Part shown: positions 39,677 to 51,239 of the stretch, one piece after another
How positions within the stretch are numbered: position 1 is the first letter of the stretch
Layout: the number at the start of each line of letters is the position of its first letter
From: Brachionus plicatilis
Taxonomy: Eukaryota > Rotifera > Eurotatoria > Ploima > Brachionidae
Length of the DNA: 64,000 nucleotides
Assembly: GCA_010279815.1 (NCBI GenBank)
Contig: QEOQ01000307.1
Location: 44,654 to 108,653 of the forward strand
Direction of reading: 5' to 3'
Position numbers and translations under genes: made by a program
The notes under the pieces: model-generated
Told to the model about the DNA's origin: nothing
Database searches by the model: none
Seen by the model: the letters and a program-made list of their open reading frames with translations, nothing else

Positions 39677-41394
39677 ATGAATAAAGACGATACAGTCTAC
39701 ATAAGTCTTTTGCTAATTTCAATCCCGATCGGTTTTCTATTTAAAAACTATGCACTTGGTTCAAAACTAAAAGCCTTGCTGTCCTCAATTGCAGGCTTTT
39801 TAATGGTTCTGATTGTGTGTCCGTACGACATCTACCATTCATTGTTGCTCACATGTGTCAATACACTTATTGTTTCCATCGTTCATCCCAAGTACTATTT
39901 TTTTGCTGCTCCATAAACCAAGGTTTATCTTTTTTCATGTAGATTGGTTGCTTACTTGTCCTTTATATGGTGCTTTGCCTATTTACTTTTTTTCCGGCTC
40001 ACTGAACTTGTTGGCTTGTCAAAGCCAGTCGCATATGCAAATGCGGTTCAATTAATTCTCACCTTAAAAGTAAGCTTAATTTTGAATTTAAATAAATTTT
40101 TTCACTAATAAAAAAATTCAAAAAAGTGTGTTGGTCTAGCATTCGAGGTTCATGATACTTTTAGCAGAAAAAAAAAACTGTACATGCTCAATGAATCAAA
40201 AAATATGGTGAGAAAAAGTCCAAGTGATACTGCTAGCGAACTAGATGACATTGATGCCAAAATTGAGCTTTTAAAATTAGAAATTGAATTCAAGTCAATA
40301 GAGCCTTCTTTAATTCAAACAATTTTGTATAGTTATTGTTATATTGGAATTTTGACAGGACCATATTTTAAATTCAGAACTTATGCAGATTGGCTTAATG
40401 CAAAAAATTGCCGGTTAGATGCGGTCAAATTTATGAAAAAAAGAGGCCGCATAGCTCCGTTTATAATTATTATTTTTTTAGTTTTATCAAAATTTGTCAG
40501 TTTTCAAGTAAATTTTAAAATTAAAAAAAAAAATTTTTCTAAATTTTATTTTAGGACCCTTTGAAAGAAGGCTTTTATGAGTCGACATTGGCATATCGTT
40601 TTCTCTACATGATTTTGATATTCACACTATTTCGTTTTAGATTTTATATTGCCTGGATTTTTGCGGAATTTTCATGCATGACTGCAGGTTTATTTAATTT
40701 AAAATAAAATTGAAAAAAAAAATTTAGAAATAAAAAAATAAAGGGTTTGGAGCTTATCCGGTTTGTACACTGCCAAAGCCTGGTGCTGGTCCAACTAAAC
40801 TAAAAGAGCTAAAAACATTGTAATTTAAAATTGACTTTAAAATTGAATAAAAATTTTAATTTAAAATTAAGCGATGCAAAAAACTCAAAAAGTTCTGACT
40901 ACAACTTTGACTGTATCAATAACATAGACGAGTACAAGTGCGAGAGTGCAAAGACTGTCAAGGAAGTACTTCACTTTTGGAATATGACAGTTCAATATTG
41001 GATGGCAAACAATGTTTACAAGCGAGTGCCGCTCAAAAAGCTCGGACAACCAATAACCATGGCAGTTAGTGCGTATTGGCATGGACTACATCCGGGCTAC
41101 TATTTGAGCATGCTGACAACCAGTCCGTGTATTTTGGCAGAGAGTCTCATGGATAAGGGATTTAAGCGTAGATTTGTGAGTGAAAGGTTTTACAAGGTGT
41201 ACAATATGGCAACTTGGTTTTTTAGAACAAGGGAATTTGATTACATGAGCATTGGCTTTATTTTGCTCAGCTACGAGGAAACAATTAAATTTTGGAAATC
41301 TGTTTATTTTGTGGGACATTTGATGTGTTTGTTTTTTATTCTAGTTGGCTATTTTTTAACTAAATTGTCCAAGCCAGTCAAAAAAATTAATTAA
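39677..41394 (+). CDS. MBOAT7: lysophospholipid acyltransferase 7 (LPIAT1), MBOAT family
   Basis: Six exons (39677-39891, 39943-40069, 40127-40507, 40555-40687, 40744-40819, 40872-41394) give 484 residues; human MBOAT7 has 472. The start LLISIPIGFLFKNY is almost identical to the vertebrate protein. Other family blocks are NAVQLILTLK, YSYCYIGILTGPYFKFRTY, GFGAYPVCTLPKPGAGPT, the catalytic Asn region HFWNMTVQYW and the catalytic His in SAYWHGLHPGYYLS, with multiple hydrophobic membrane helices between. The enzyme transfers an acyl chain, preferably arachidonate, to lysophosphatidylinositol in ER-type membranes (Lands cycle). Introns are 47-57 bp apart from one at 40688-40743 (56 bp), giving a very compact gene. 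An AG precedes the start codon by about 40 bp in a poly-T tract. Confidence 0.96.
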
Positions 41395-43977
41395 TTAATT
41401 CCAAATCAAATTATTTTAAATTTAATGACTAGAACATTTAAGTTAATTTAAAAATTAATTTAATCATTTATGACGATCGCCTTTTTGATCTGACAGGATT
41501 AAATTAAGCAATAGTTTAAAGTCTATTAAGAATATTTAGTTTAAACAGATATTTTTTTAGAATGAATAAAATTTTTTGAAAATAATTTTTTTTTTAATTC
41601 TTGCACAATCTGGCATTGTGAATTTTGGTACAAAAATGTGCCGCACAATCTGTGTTCATTAATCTTTCTTCTAAAAATTAAAATGGCTAAAAAAGCAAAT
41701 TTATTTTAGAGTTGTTTATTAAAGATTTTTGAAAGATTGAAACAATTGAAAAAGTTTAGCAAAAGACCATCCTGAGAACTTCATTTAAACAATAATTGCT
41801 CCAAATCAGATACAGAATTTTAATACCTAAAAAAATTAAAAACTTTTATATTACTTTTATCATAACTTTATAACCCTACAAGCAATCTTTTTTAATATTA
41901 TTTTTATAAATTTTTTTAAATAAATAAATAAAATTTTAATTAAATAAAAAATAAAATCCTTAGTAAATCAATAATGATTGCTTTAATTGTCGCAGAAAAA
42001 AAAAGTTTTCTTATTTTATTAAGGTTTTTTACAAGTTTTACAAATCTACTCAATTTTCAAAATTTATAAATTTCAACGATTCTATTTTTTTGAAAGGAAA
42101 TGAATCTAAATTAGATTAAATTTTTTTAAATGCCTTTTGAGATCATTTTTTGAAGTCAAGTCACTGACTTTTGAATATACTAAAAATTGATTTTTTTTAC
42201 TTTTGCACAAGTCTGGATGAGACAATTATAGTATTACACATAAAAAAATAACGATCGTGGTGTCTATATAGAATAAGTGAGTATTTTTAAATTAAAATTA
42301 ATTTATAAATATTTATTTTAAATGCATGTAGCATTTTTATAAAGGGTCTAAGTAGTCCCCACAAGCAATAACCTCTCACCCACAAATCAAAAACTTTTCC
42401 CCACAAAGAAAAATTTTTCAGAACAAAAGTAACTTGACTAAGACAAAAACTGCTCTTAAAAAAAAAAATTTTTAAGCAAAATTTTTTTAAATATCTATTA
42501 AAAACTGCCACTAAATATTTCACATAATAAAATGCCTATGATTTTACGTAATAAAAAATATTTCAGAATTTTTGGAGATTAAAAATCTAAAAAAATAAAA
42601 TGAAAAGAAAAAACAATGACAATTCATTGAATGATGCAGGGCCAATATTATATGAGAATCCGACGGAATTGTTAATAAACCTAAAAAAGGTCGTCCAAAA
42701 TTAGCTGGAAATTGATTTTCCTTAAAATAGATTTTAATATAATTATTTGGTTAGTTTAATATTTAATTTTTTTTTATAAATAATTTAATAAACACTATTT
42801 GAAAAAATTATATGATTTATTAAATTATTTGGTTAAATGTGTAAAAAAATTTTGAATTCGGGACAAAAAAAATGTGTTTTGTAGTGATTTGTTTTAAAAA
42901 GTTTTTGGTTTGTAGTGAAAAGTTTTTAGTTTGTGGGGAACAGTTTTTTAATTGTGGAGAACCATTTATCTCTTTTTATTTATCCTAACAATATCTAGTC
43001 ATTAGGAGTGATTTAATTCCATATTAACTGCATGATTCCACCAGAACCAGAAATTATACAAAAAAAACACTAACTGTTAAGAAAATTAAGCTTCATCTAA
43101 GGCATCTTGAAGTTTAGGATCAAAAAAATCAGATCAAAAAGTAATTTTTTTATAAATTTTGAATGGTATTTGATTAAATCTCTCTGCAAAATGCTAAATA
43201 ATGCAAAAAACATGCTGAATATTAGAAAAGGCTCTGCAAAAACTCTGCAATTTTGCAGTAAAATGCATGTCATTAAAAAGTATTCAATTCAACTGCGAAA
43301 TTTAATTGCAGAGTTTTTGCAGAGCCTTTTCTAATATTCAGCATGTTTTTTGCATTATTTAGCATTTTGCAGAGAGATTTAATCAAATACCATTCAAAAT
43401 TTATAAAAAAATTACTTTTTGATCTGATTTTTTTGATCCTAAACTTCAAGATGCCTTCATCTAACTGCTAAAAGTTCACCAGTTCTTTTGTCCTATTTAA
43501 TTATTTAATTTTAATTAGGTTTTACAGCACATTTGTAGATCCTCAAAGCTGAATCGGTTGAGTCGAAAAAAAAGCTTAATTAAATATGTTTATTAAAATT
43601 CAATCAAAGCTACAATAAAATTTATATTAAAATAAAAAATATTTTTTTTAGAATAGAATTATTTATTAGTTTAAATTATCATATAAACTTAAAAAAAATA
43701 GATTATTTTCATTTTTCCAAGGGTCTACTAGTGCGAGTTGTGAACACTTGAGATTTTCTGACAGAAATTTATAATTATATTTACTAAAATTTTTATTTAA
43801 AAAAATGATCTAAACGATTTAGATAAAATTCTTAGCCAAATTGGTATTATTCTAGCCTCATTTAAAAATAATTTGTAATCAACTTTTATTGTGTTTTCAA
43901 ATAGATTTGTTCTCTCCTTTAAAAATTAAAAAAAATTAACAAAAATCAATCCTTATAAATATTAGTTAAAAAAATTT
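41395..43977. other. convergent intergenic region between MBOAT7 and PGS1
   Basis: No gene is seen. It contains an inverted-repeat element at about 42345-42965, with ends made of short CCCACAAA/TTTGTGGGG motifs. Inside that element, 42601-42705 encodes 34 residues from an ATG, and an overlapping frame encodes KPKKGRPKLAGN, an AT-hook-like motif before a stop. The perfect palindrome at 43099-43457 is also here. A CAAGTCTGG end near 42210 resembles the GACTTAAGTC-type elements. Confidence 0.55.
43099..43457. repeat. perfect palindrome: two 154-bp arms, 51-bp loop
   Basis: 43099-43252 and the reverse complement of 43304-43457 are identical at all 154 positions read by eye; the loop is 43253-43303. 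The arms contain GCTCTGCAAAAACTCTGCAA near the loop and AAGGCATCTTGAAGTTTAGG at the outside. A transcript through it would fold into a long perfect hairpin. Confidence 0.92.
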
Positions 43978-46910
43978 TTAATATATTACTCGATCAAACT
44001 GTTTTTGAAGCCCATTATCTTTGGTACAAATAAGCAAATTAGCTTCAAGATCTCTGTGGACTGATCTATAACCGAAGTTCGAAGATCCAATTATGGTTGC
44101 TGATGGGAGTTGAGATTTTCTAAAATCAGCATAGTACCATAACCCTTTGCCATGAAACGCTTTTAAAAATTAATAGCCAGATGTTTTTTTTTTTTTTTTC
44201 ATTTTATAAATATACTCCAGTCAGTCTTTTTGTATTCAAACAAATTTATTCTATCAAGTTGTTTGTTAAGTGAGCAGAAGTTAAAAAATTCTTCCTCTAG
44301 ACAAGAGTAGATGCTTGGTATGTAACCTGACAGACCTTTGGCACCAAAAAAACCATTTGCTTCAGGCGATGCCAAAAGTAGACCGAAATCAGCTGTACTT
44401 TGCTTAACAATGGCGTTCATGTACCCATCAGTCAAATTAAAATAGCCCACAGCCAGATATATTTTGGAATTTTGGTCGGCTTTTTCAAAAATATTTTTTG
44501 TGACTTGTTCATCAATTTTAATGAATGCATCGCTCATCTGAATCAAAGGATACATCAAAGTGTCACCATCATCAGTTTCTTTTTCTCTTTCCTTAAAGTC
44601 ATTCAACAAATTTTTTACTTTTGTCGAAAGTTCTTGTCCAAAATTGTCTTTGTTGCTTAACACTGGATGAATTTTATCCTGTGGATAAGTTAATGAACCA
44701 GATTTGTTAACTTGGAAAGAAAACGAAGAAACAAGACCGATTAACGAGGCAAAAAAATCGCATAAACTCTCACAATTTTTTATCCAAATGTATCTGTCTT
44801 GTCTATTTTCAAAATAATCGTTACTCAAATTTGCTCTATACAAAAAAATAGAGTAAATTAATATGATGAATTAATAATATTTTATTTAAAAAAATTATGA
44901 ATTAAATCGAAAGAAATGTGCTTGGTACCATTTAAATTTATTAGTTCTTTTAACGTGAAAGAGTTTTCTTCCTGTAATTACATACAACCAAATAAATTAA
45001 TAAATAATAATTAAGATTCAATTCTTAGTTATTTTTTAAAATTTCTTAAATTTTTTTGATAAATTAAAAATTTGATTCAAATCATAAAATATATCAAGAC
45101 AATTAATTTAAAATTAATTTGACTTGGAAAAAGACTGATTCAAACCCAGTCTCATTTTTTAAAAAAAACTTTTAATTTTACTTTCTAATTTAAGAATTTT
45201 ATCCCATTTTGACTATCAATATTTTTTTTTAATCTGAAAGAGCTGATGCAAAAAAAGATAAAAAATTTAAAAAAACTTGATTTTTTTTCTTCCATTTTTT
45301 GTATAGAATAATTTATTTGGAATTTGAATTAAATAATCTTTTTAAAAAAATTGTTTAAAATTAAATTTTGAATTAAGAGATAGAATTAAGAAGCAAAGAA
45401 AGGTTTTAATAATCTAATTTCTACATTATAAAACTTTTCATTTCGAATTCAAATTTAATTTTGACATTGTTTAATTATATTTTTAATTCGATCCGTCATA
45501 GGGGTATATTCCTCAAAAAAATTACTTTTAATAAAATAAATAAAAAAATTTTGAAAAATTATTGAATTAAAATTTTTGTTTAACTATTTTAAAATTTAAT
45601 TTTCTTCTAATTGCTAGTATTTTGGGAATTGGCATAATTTAAATTAATTTTGGAACTTAAAAGCCATTCAGAATGGAACAAGAAAGACAAAACTAGTTGC
45701 TATTAAAGAAATCTGTAAAAAATAATATTAATAAACTGGGAAAATATTAATTTTATTTTATATTCAATTTTTGATTAACTTTACATTTTAAAATTTAAAA
45801 TTTGTTTTATGATATAATTTGTTGGAATTCGGAATATAAGAATAAAAAATTAATTAAAAAATTATGATTTTTCTGTGAAGATGTTATAAATTGTGTCATT
45901 TTGTAAAATGACTTGGAAAATAATGTAATTTTTACTTAAATAAGCCTTTAATAAGCCATTTTAAAAATTCAAAAAAATGATTAAAAATTTAATGTTTTAC
46001 CAAAAGTTAATAGTCAAAGAATAAATTTTTTTGCACACAAAAATTTGTAAAAATTAAACAAGAAAATTCATTAATAATTTAATTTATCTCAATTTTTTAT
46101 AGAAAAATCTTCCCATGGCATTTCAAGCCAACCTTAAATTCAGCTTTTCTTTAAAAGAGCATCTCATAGTTGCACACTCATAGACAGTAAAAAGCACTTA
46201 AGAAATCCCAAACTATGTAAGAAGAAAGCACTTGGATAGCCTTATGTGCATATATACTTTTTTTTTTAAATATTATTATTTACCAAATCATTTTACAAAT
46301 TGACAGTGGCACGTACATTTTTCATTTTACTGTTTAAAATTATTATAAAGATATCATTAAATTGAAATTTTTTTAAACTTACCCACTGATTATAAGATCA
46401 TTATCTGTTATGTATAATTTCATGTGTTGAACACCAATGGTTTCATTAGTCCTTTCAGGTGTAATTTTTTTAACTATTCCTCTCAAATTAGGCGTATGAT
46501 ACAAAAATAGATTGAATCGGTTCTCAAATTTGGATATTAGTGGCAATAGAATGCTCTTGGAGCTTATCTCGCCTCTTTGGCCCCTGTTATGATCAAGTAA
46601 AAAATTGACTTCAATTTGAGCATTGTTTTCGAGATTGTGATCAATGCTCTTTACCAATTCTTCCTCCAGATAACCAGTTCCCAAATAAAGGGACGAAAAT
46701 GTTATTCTTTTTTTGGATCGTGTTACATTTGACTTTAATTATTCAACATTATTTATTTGAGAAATTAATTTTTTTGTTGAAAATAATTACTTTTAATTGT
46801 AAATAGAATTCATCTGGACTCTCTAAGACAACAATGTTGGACGGATCTACTTTAAAACATGGTAATTTTTGGTCAATCCATTTTTGAGAATAATTTAAGT
46901 CTTGGCTCAT
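43978..46910 (-). CDS. PGS1: phosphatidylglycerophosphate synthase 1 (phospholipase D superfamily)
   Basis: Minus-strand exons 46910-46791, 46732-46383, 44835-44216 and 44159-43978 join in phase to 423 residues. They follow human PGS1 (556): SLYLGTGYLEEELV, FLLDHNRGQRGE, YHTPNLRGI, the first HKD motif VQHMKLYITD (His143, Lys145, Asp150), ANLSNDYFENRQDRY, YPLIQM, VGYFNLTDGYMN, LLASPEANGFFGAKG, then the second catalytic HxK in TFHGKGLW and IGSSNFGYRSVHRDLEA. The enzyme makes phosphatidylglycerophosphate from CDP-diacylglycerol in the inner mitochondrial membrane, the committed step to cardiolipin. No targeting presequence is seen before the start used, and an in-frame stop lies just upstream, so a 5' exon may be missing. 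The C-terminus is about 40 residues short; a GTAATA donor at 43989 may lead to another small exon. Confidence 0.93.
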
Positions 46911-47884
46911 TTTAATTTAATTTAAAATGAATAATAAATTTAATTTTTTATAATCATTAATTTCAATTGCAAAATATTAGAAACATTCCAACAAATTTTT
47001 AGCATATTTTTAAAATTAAATATTTCATATTGATTTAAAGGATATAATGAGTACAATTCATCTGGTGCAGAAATATTTTGTTTACATTGTCAATTTTATA
47101 ATAAAAATGAAACAAAATCTAGATTGAAAAAATTTTTTTTTATCTATTAACAATCAATATAATAAAAGGCTTTTTTAAAACAAAGTGTTGAATAAATTAT
47201 ACGATTTATTTCGATTGAAATTTAAAATAAAATTTGAATTCAAATTTAAACTCCAATAATAATTATACTCAAACATTTACTTAAATAATTATAAATTCTA
47301 TTTAAATTATTTTTTAATTTAAAAAAAAAAGTGTTTTTATAAAAAATATTTATTTGATTTTAAAAGAATTTTTAAATAAAATTAAAATATTTGATTAATT
47401 TAAATATTCAGATAAAACTAAAACCTAATAAATTATTATGCTGCTTTCCCAATTTCAAAGCATGCTCTTTTTTCAAATGACCAAGCATTATGTTTGTGGA
47501 ATTTGTAATACTGTATTCAACAGTGCAATATCAGCATTTTAATTTACTGTGCTAAACTTCACTAAATTTAATTGAATGATTGTGATCTTTTTAAGAATTT
47601 ATTTTTGTTTATCGATCAATTAGTAAAGAATGCTTGTAAAAAATTTTGAGTTTGACTCATTTTTAAAAACATAAATTATTTGTAAATAATAAAAAAAATC
47701 AAAAAATTGAGCTTTATTTTCGCATTTCCATTTTTACCAATTTTTACGTAATTTTACGTAAATTTACGGAAAATTAACAGAAATCCACTTTTCAAATCGG
47801 CAATGCATATTATATGTAGTACCAAATAAAATTTAATTCAAAACCAAAAAGATTAGTACCTAATATTTTTTACTTGAACTAAAC
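46911..47884. other. intergenic, AT-rich
   Basis: No gene seen. A 53-bp block at 47813-47865 is repeated inside the neighbouring hAT element (48034-48086). Confidence 0.5.
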
Positions 47885-48926
47885 TAGTGTTGGTGACTGA
47901 TCGCCCGTCTGAAGGACCGGTCTTTTTTTCGCTAGACAGACGGTCTAGACGGATGGTCTTCAATACGGACGGTCTAAAGACAGACGGTCTTTAAGACGGT
48001 CCGCCCATAGACGGACGGTCTATTTAAATATTTTATGTAGTACCAAATAAAATTCAATTCAAAACCAAAAAGATTAGTACCTAATAACAGATAAGTTTTT
48101 AAAATAGTAACCAAAAAATAAAACTTAACAGATGGGAGTGTAAGTTTTCGACTGGTAAATAATGAATGAGTACGAATCCATTCTCAGTGGAATTTTTTTA
48201 ATTAACGATTTTCTAATTTCAAAAATTTTGTAAAGTTTAAATACAAACAATTCAAAAAAATTTACATTTTACCAAAACATAAATAAAAACTCTTCATAAA
48301 AACTCTATGGATTGTATTGAGTTTTGGAAAAAAAATTGTGCTAAATACCCGATCTTATATGATTTTTTTTTGGTTTATGGAGGAGCTGCAGCCTCTAGTT
48401 CACCGTCAGAACGTCTTTTTTCATTAACTGGCTATCAAGCGTGGGATCGTAGGAATAAAATTTCACCTGAAAGAGTCGATTATGTAATGTTCATATATGA
48501 AAATGAATCATAGTTTAGTGAAGAAAACTAATTAATTTGAATAAACATATTAGAACAAAAAAATTTTTTTACTGTTTTATCACACTAACTTAAATTATGT
48601 AGTCTTAGCAAATATTATGAAAATATATTAATTACAAAAATATTTAATAAAACATATATTTTATTTAAATTCCACCAGATATCCAAAACAATAAAAATTT
48701 AAAAAATTAATTTTCTCTTAAAAATCGGTCAAAGTGCTAGACTGCTACAATTCAGACCGGTCCTCATCAGACGGAGGGACCGGAAGACCGGTCTTTTTTT
48801 AGACGGGTGGTCCAAAGACCGGTCTTTTCAGACGGTCTTTTTGAGGCCGTTTAGAAAGACAGGTCCCTCAAACGGTCTAGACCGTCCGTTTAGGACCGGT
48901 CTTTTCAGGACCGCCGCCCAACACTA
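47885..48926 (+). mobile_element. hAT transposon, 1042 bp, with C-terminal transposase fragment
   Basis: Ends TAGTGTTGG (47885) and CCAACACTA (to 48926) are flanked by exact 8-bp duplications AACTAAAC at 47877-47884 and 48927-48934. Both subterminal regions are arrays of GACGGTC/GACCGTC motifs. At 48307-48513 the plus strand encodes 68 residues with the hAT C-terminal dimerisation signature (ASSSPSERLFS, WDRRNKISPERVDY). The upstream catalytic domain is deleted, so it cannot move by itself. Confidence 0.92.
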
Positions 48927-49036
48927 AACTAAACATAATTTAATAATACCTAATACTATTTTTTGTACCTAATTAGATGCAACTATTTTGGTAAGTACCA
49001 AATATTACTAATATTTGGTACTTACCAAATTATTAT

Positions 49037-50918
49037 TATTAAATTGAATTTAATAATAATAATAATAAGCTACATCAGGAGACCTGTGGAGCGAGACTAG
49101 ATGTAGTTTGGATATGGTAGCTATCTTTCTTCAAAATAAAAAAAAAAAAAGTCTAAGAATGGAAAAATAGTAGTAGGTGTAATTGTTGGTTTTGGCAAAA
49201 AAACACATCGCTACAATTACTTTTAATTTAAATATTTGTGGTTTCCAATTAAAGGAAATTAAAGGCAATCATAAAAGCGAACGTCCAAAGATAGCAAAGC
49301 CAGCGTGAATGAGAAGTGAACCACCCACATTGTCTGTAATTGATACATTGACAATCACTCCATCAGTACAACTATCAACATCATCTAAACGACCTTATAC
49401 ATCATCAGAACAACTATCAGGCTCGTTAGAACAACCACCACCATCACAAGAAATATCACAACCAAAAAAGCTAAAAAATAAAGATGTTATTGCTAAAAGA
49501 TCAGCTCGATTGGCTAAATAGAATTAAATTTGTTTGTTTTTTATTATTTTCTTAAATTTTCTTTAAAACTTACTAAAACGTTTTTTGCTACTAGAAAATT
49601 CAATTAGGTACGACTAAAACATATTGGTATTTCTAAATTATTTGTTGGGACTTGATAAAATATAATAAGGTACTGAGTAAAATATAAGCCGAAATATTTA
49701 GGGTTACATTTGATTAAATTGGGAGCGCGAGGCGATCGACCTCTCTTGGGTATCTGATTCATTCAACCAAAGGATAAAAGATTGTAAGAAAAAATTTAAC
49801 AACAAAGAATTAAATTTGATACAAAGCAAAATAAGCAGACTTGTTTTTAAGTCACAAGTCTTAAGTCAATCCAAATCAATGACTTAAAATTTTTTTAAAA
49901 AAAGTCCGACCAGCATGAACTTTTTGCAGTTCCAGATAGTTAATGCGGCGGCCAAATGTTCCTTTTATTAATTAATGTCCTAATCATAACTTAGATTGAA
50001 AAAAAAAAAAAAATTTTAGTCAACTCATAACTTTGATTTTAATTTTTTTTAGAAAATTTTAACATAAAATATTTTATAAATGTGATATATTAAAATCAGA
50101 TAACTACCATAACAATGCCACATGTTGCCTTGTTCAGAATTGTCAAATTGTCAAATTTATTGTTTATATAATAATTTTCTTTGGTAAGCTGAAAAAAAGG
50201 AATCTTTATAGCTTTTTGGATAAGGTATATTATACGAGAGATGTAAAGTTCATTTCAATTCACACAAGTTTTAATAATTTTTTTACTAAATAAGAAAATT
50301 TAGTTTTGTAAAATGCTTGATTTTTACTTTGCAGAATTTTAGCAGACATTTATTTTCGGATTAAGAAAACTTGCTTAAACATTAATTTTTTCCTACATTA
50401 AGAAAGTTATTAAAGTCTTTCTGAAAAGAAGCGATCGAATTGAAAAAAAAACTTTTATTTTAGGGAATTATTTATGATGAAAATCTTAGCTTTGACCCAC
50501 ATGTTAATTTTTTTTAGATGCAGAAGTATTTTTCAATAACTTAACTAAAAATATTAAGTTATAAAGTTTTAATTACATTATTGATTATTATTTTTTATCC
50601 CTTTTTAAGCTTCCAACTCAAATACTTCTAGAGCTCAAGTTCTTCAAAATATGTCAATTGGATACAGTTGTAATTTTCCATGCTAGCGAACATATTTTTG
50701 CTGTAAAAACCCCCACGAACAAATTTTAAAATATATCCAAAATTTATGTTCTAATTATGTTTTGAGTTTTTTTGTTGTTGTTGCTTAAATTAACAAAAAA
50801 ATAAAATAAAATTTGTTACGTTTAGTTTAATTTTTGGATAATTTCTTAAATATGTTACAAACAAAAAGTAGCTTGATATAAATAGATAAATTATAGTAAA
50901 AAAAGTCAAAATTAAAAA
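49037..50918. other. intergenic with weak open frame and repeat ends
   Basis: 49309-49521 (+) is an open frame of 70 residues rich in Ser/Thr/Pro with the imperfect internal repeat SSEQLS/SLEQP, ending in a basic tail (KKLKNKDVIAKRSARLAK). Just upstream, about 49150-49225 reads SKNGKIVVGVIVGFGKKTHR in a frame closed by a stop. Both look like fragments of a mobile-element or orphan gene and I do not recognise them. At 49838-49910 is a GACTTG/AAGTCC-rich end of the mini-hAT family. Confidence 0.3.
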
Positions 50919-51239
50919 ATGAACATTAAACTAGCTCTTTTCATTACTCTAAGTATTAGTTTTATTCAAAGTAATTATGTTTTAAGAAATAAAAATTCAT
51001 TTAAGGTATTTTATGTTTTGCAAATGGTCAAAAACAGCCCAGCTCAAAACCAAATCAAGTCGATTCAAGTATGGAAAATAAACGGTGATTTTTTTTTAAT
51101 TTTGTAATTTTTCATTTCAGAAACTCCATTTGCAAAAATGTTCAATAGATTTATAGTACCGCCAGAAGCGTTGACTGGCAATAATGGACGTAATGTGATG
51201 AATAAATACCAAGTGTTTGATAAACCCATTCAGGCCTAG
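50919..51239 (+). CDS. small secreted protein of unknown function
   Basis: Two exons (50919-51084 and 51121-51239) separated by a 36-bp intron (GTGATT..TTTCATTTCAG) give 94 residues ending FDKPIQA. The first 18 residues (MNIKLALFITLSISFIQS) form a textbook signal peptide with a likely cut after QS. The mature part has no Cys and no dibasic pairs except NKN/RNK neighbourhoods. It contains KMFNRFIVPPEALTGNNGRN, whose NGR/NRF elements recall processed peptides without proving it. The intron is very short for this genome. A single-exon reading would stop after 62 residues at 51105-51107. No homologous family is recognised. It sits alone in a transposon-rich region, so a young lineage-specific gene is plausible. 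Confidence 0.55.

Noticed and set aside
45131..45150. GATTCAAACCC, resembling a tRNA B-box
   Set aside because: No A-box, acceptor stem or anticodon arm can be paired around it; it lies in a PGS1 intron.
46379..46684. Initial assignment of the HKD-type minus-strand gene to tyrosyl-DNA phosphodiesterase 1
   Set aside because: The residues around both catalytic His (VQHMKLYITD, TFHGKGLW) and the blocks YHTPNLRGI and LASPEANGFFGAKG are those of PGS1, not TDP1.
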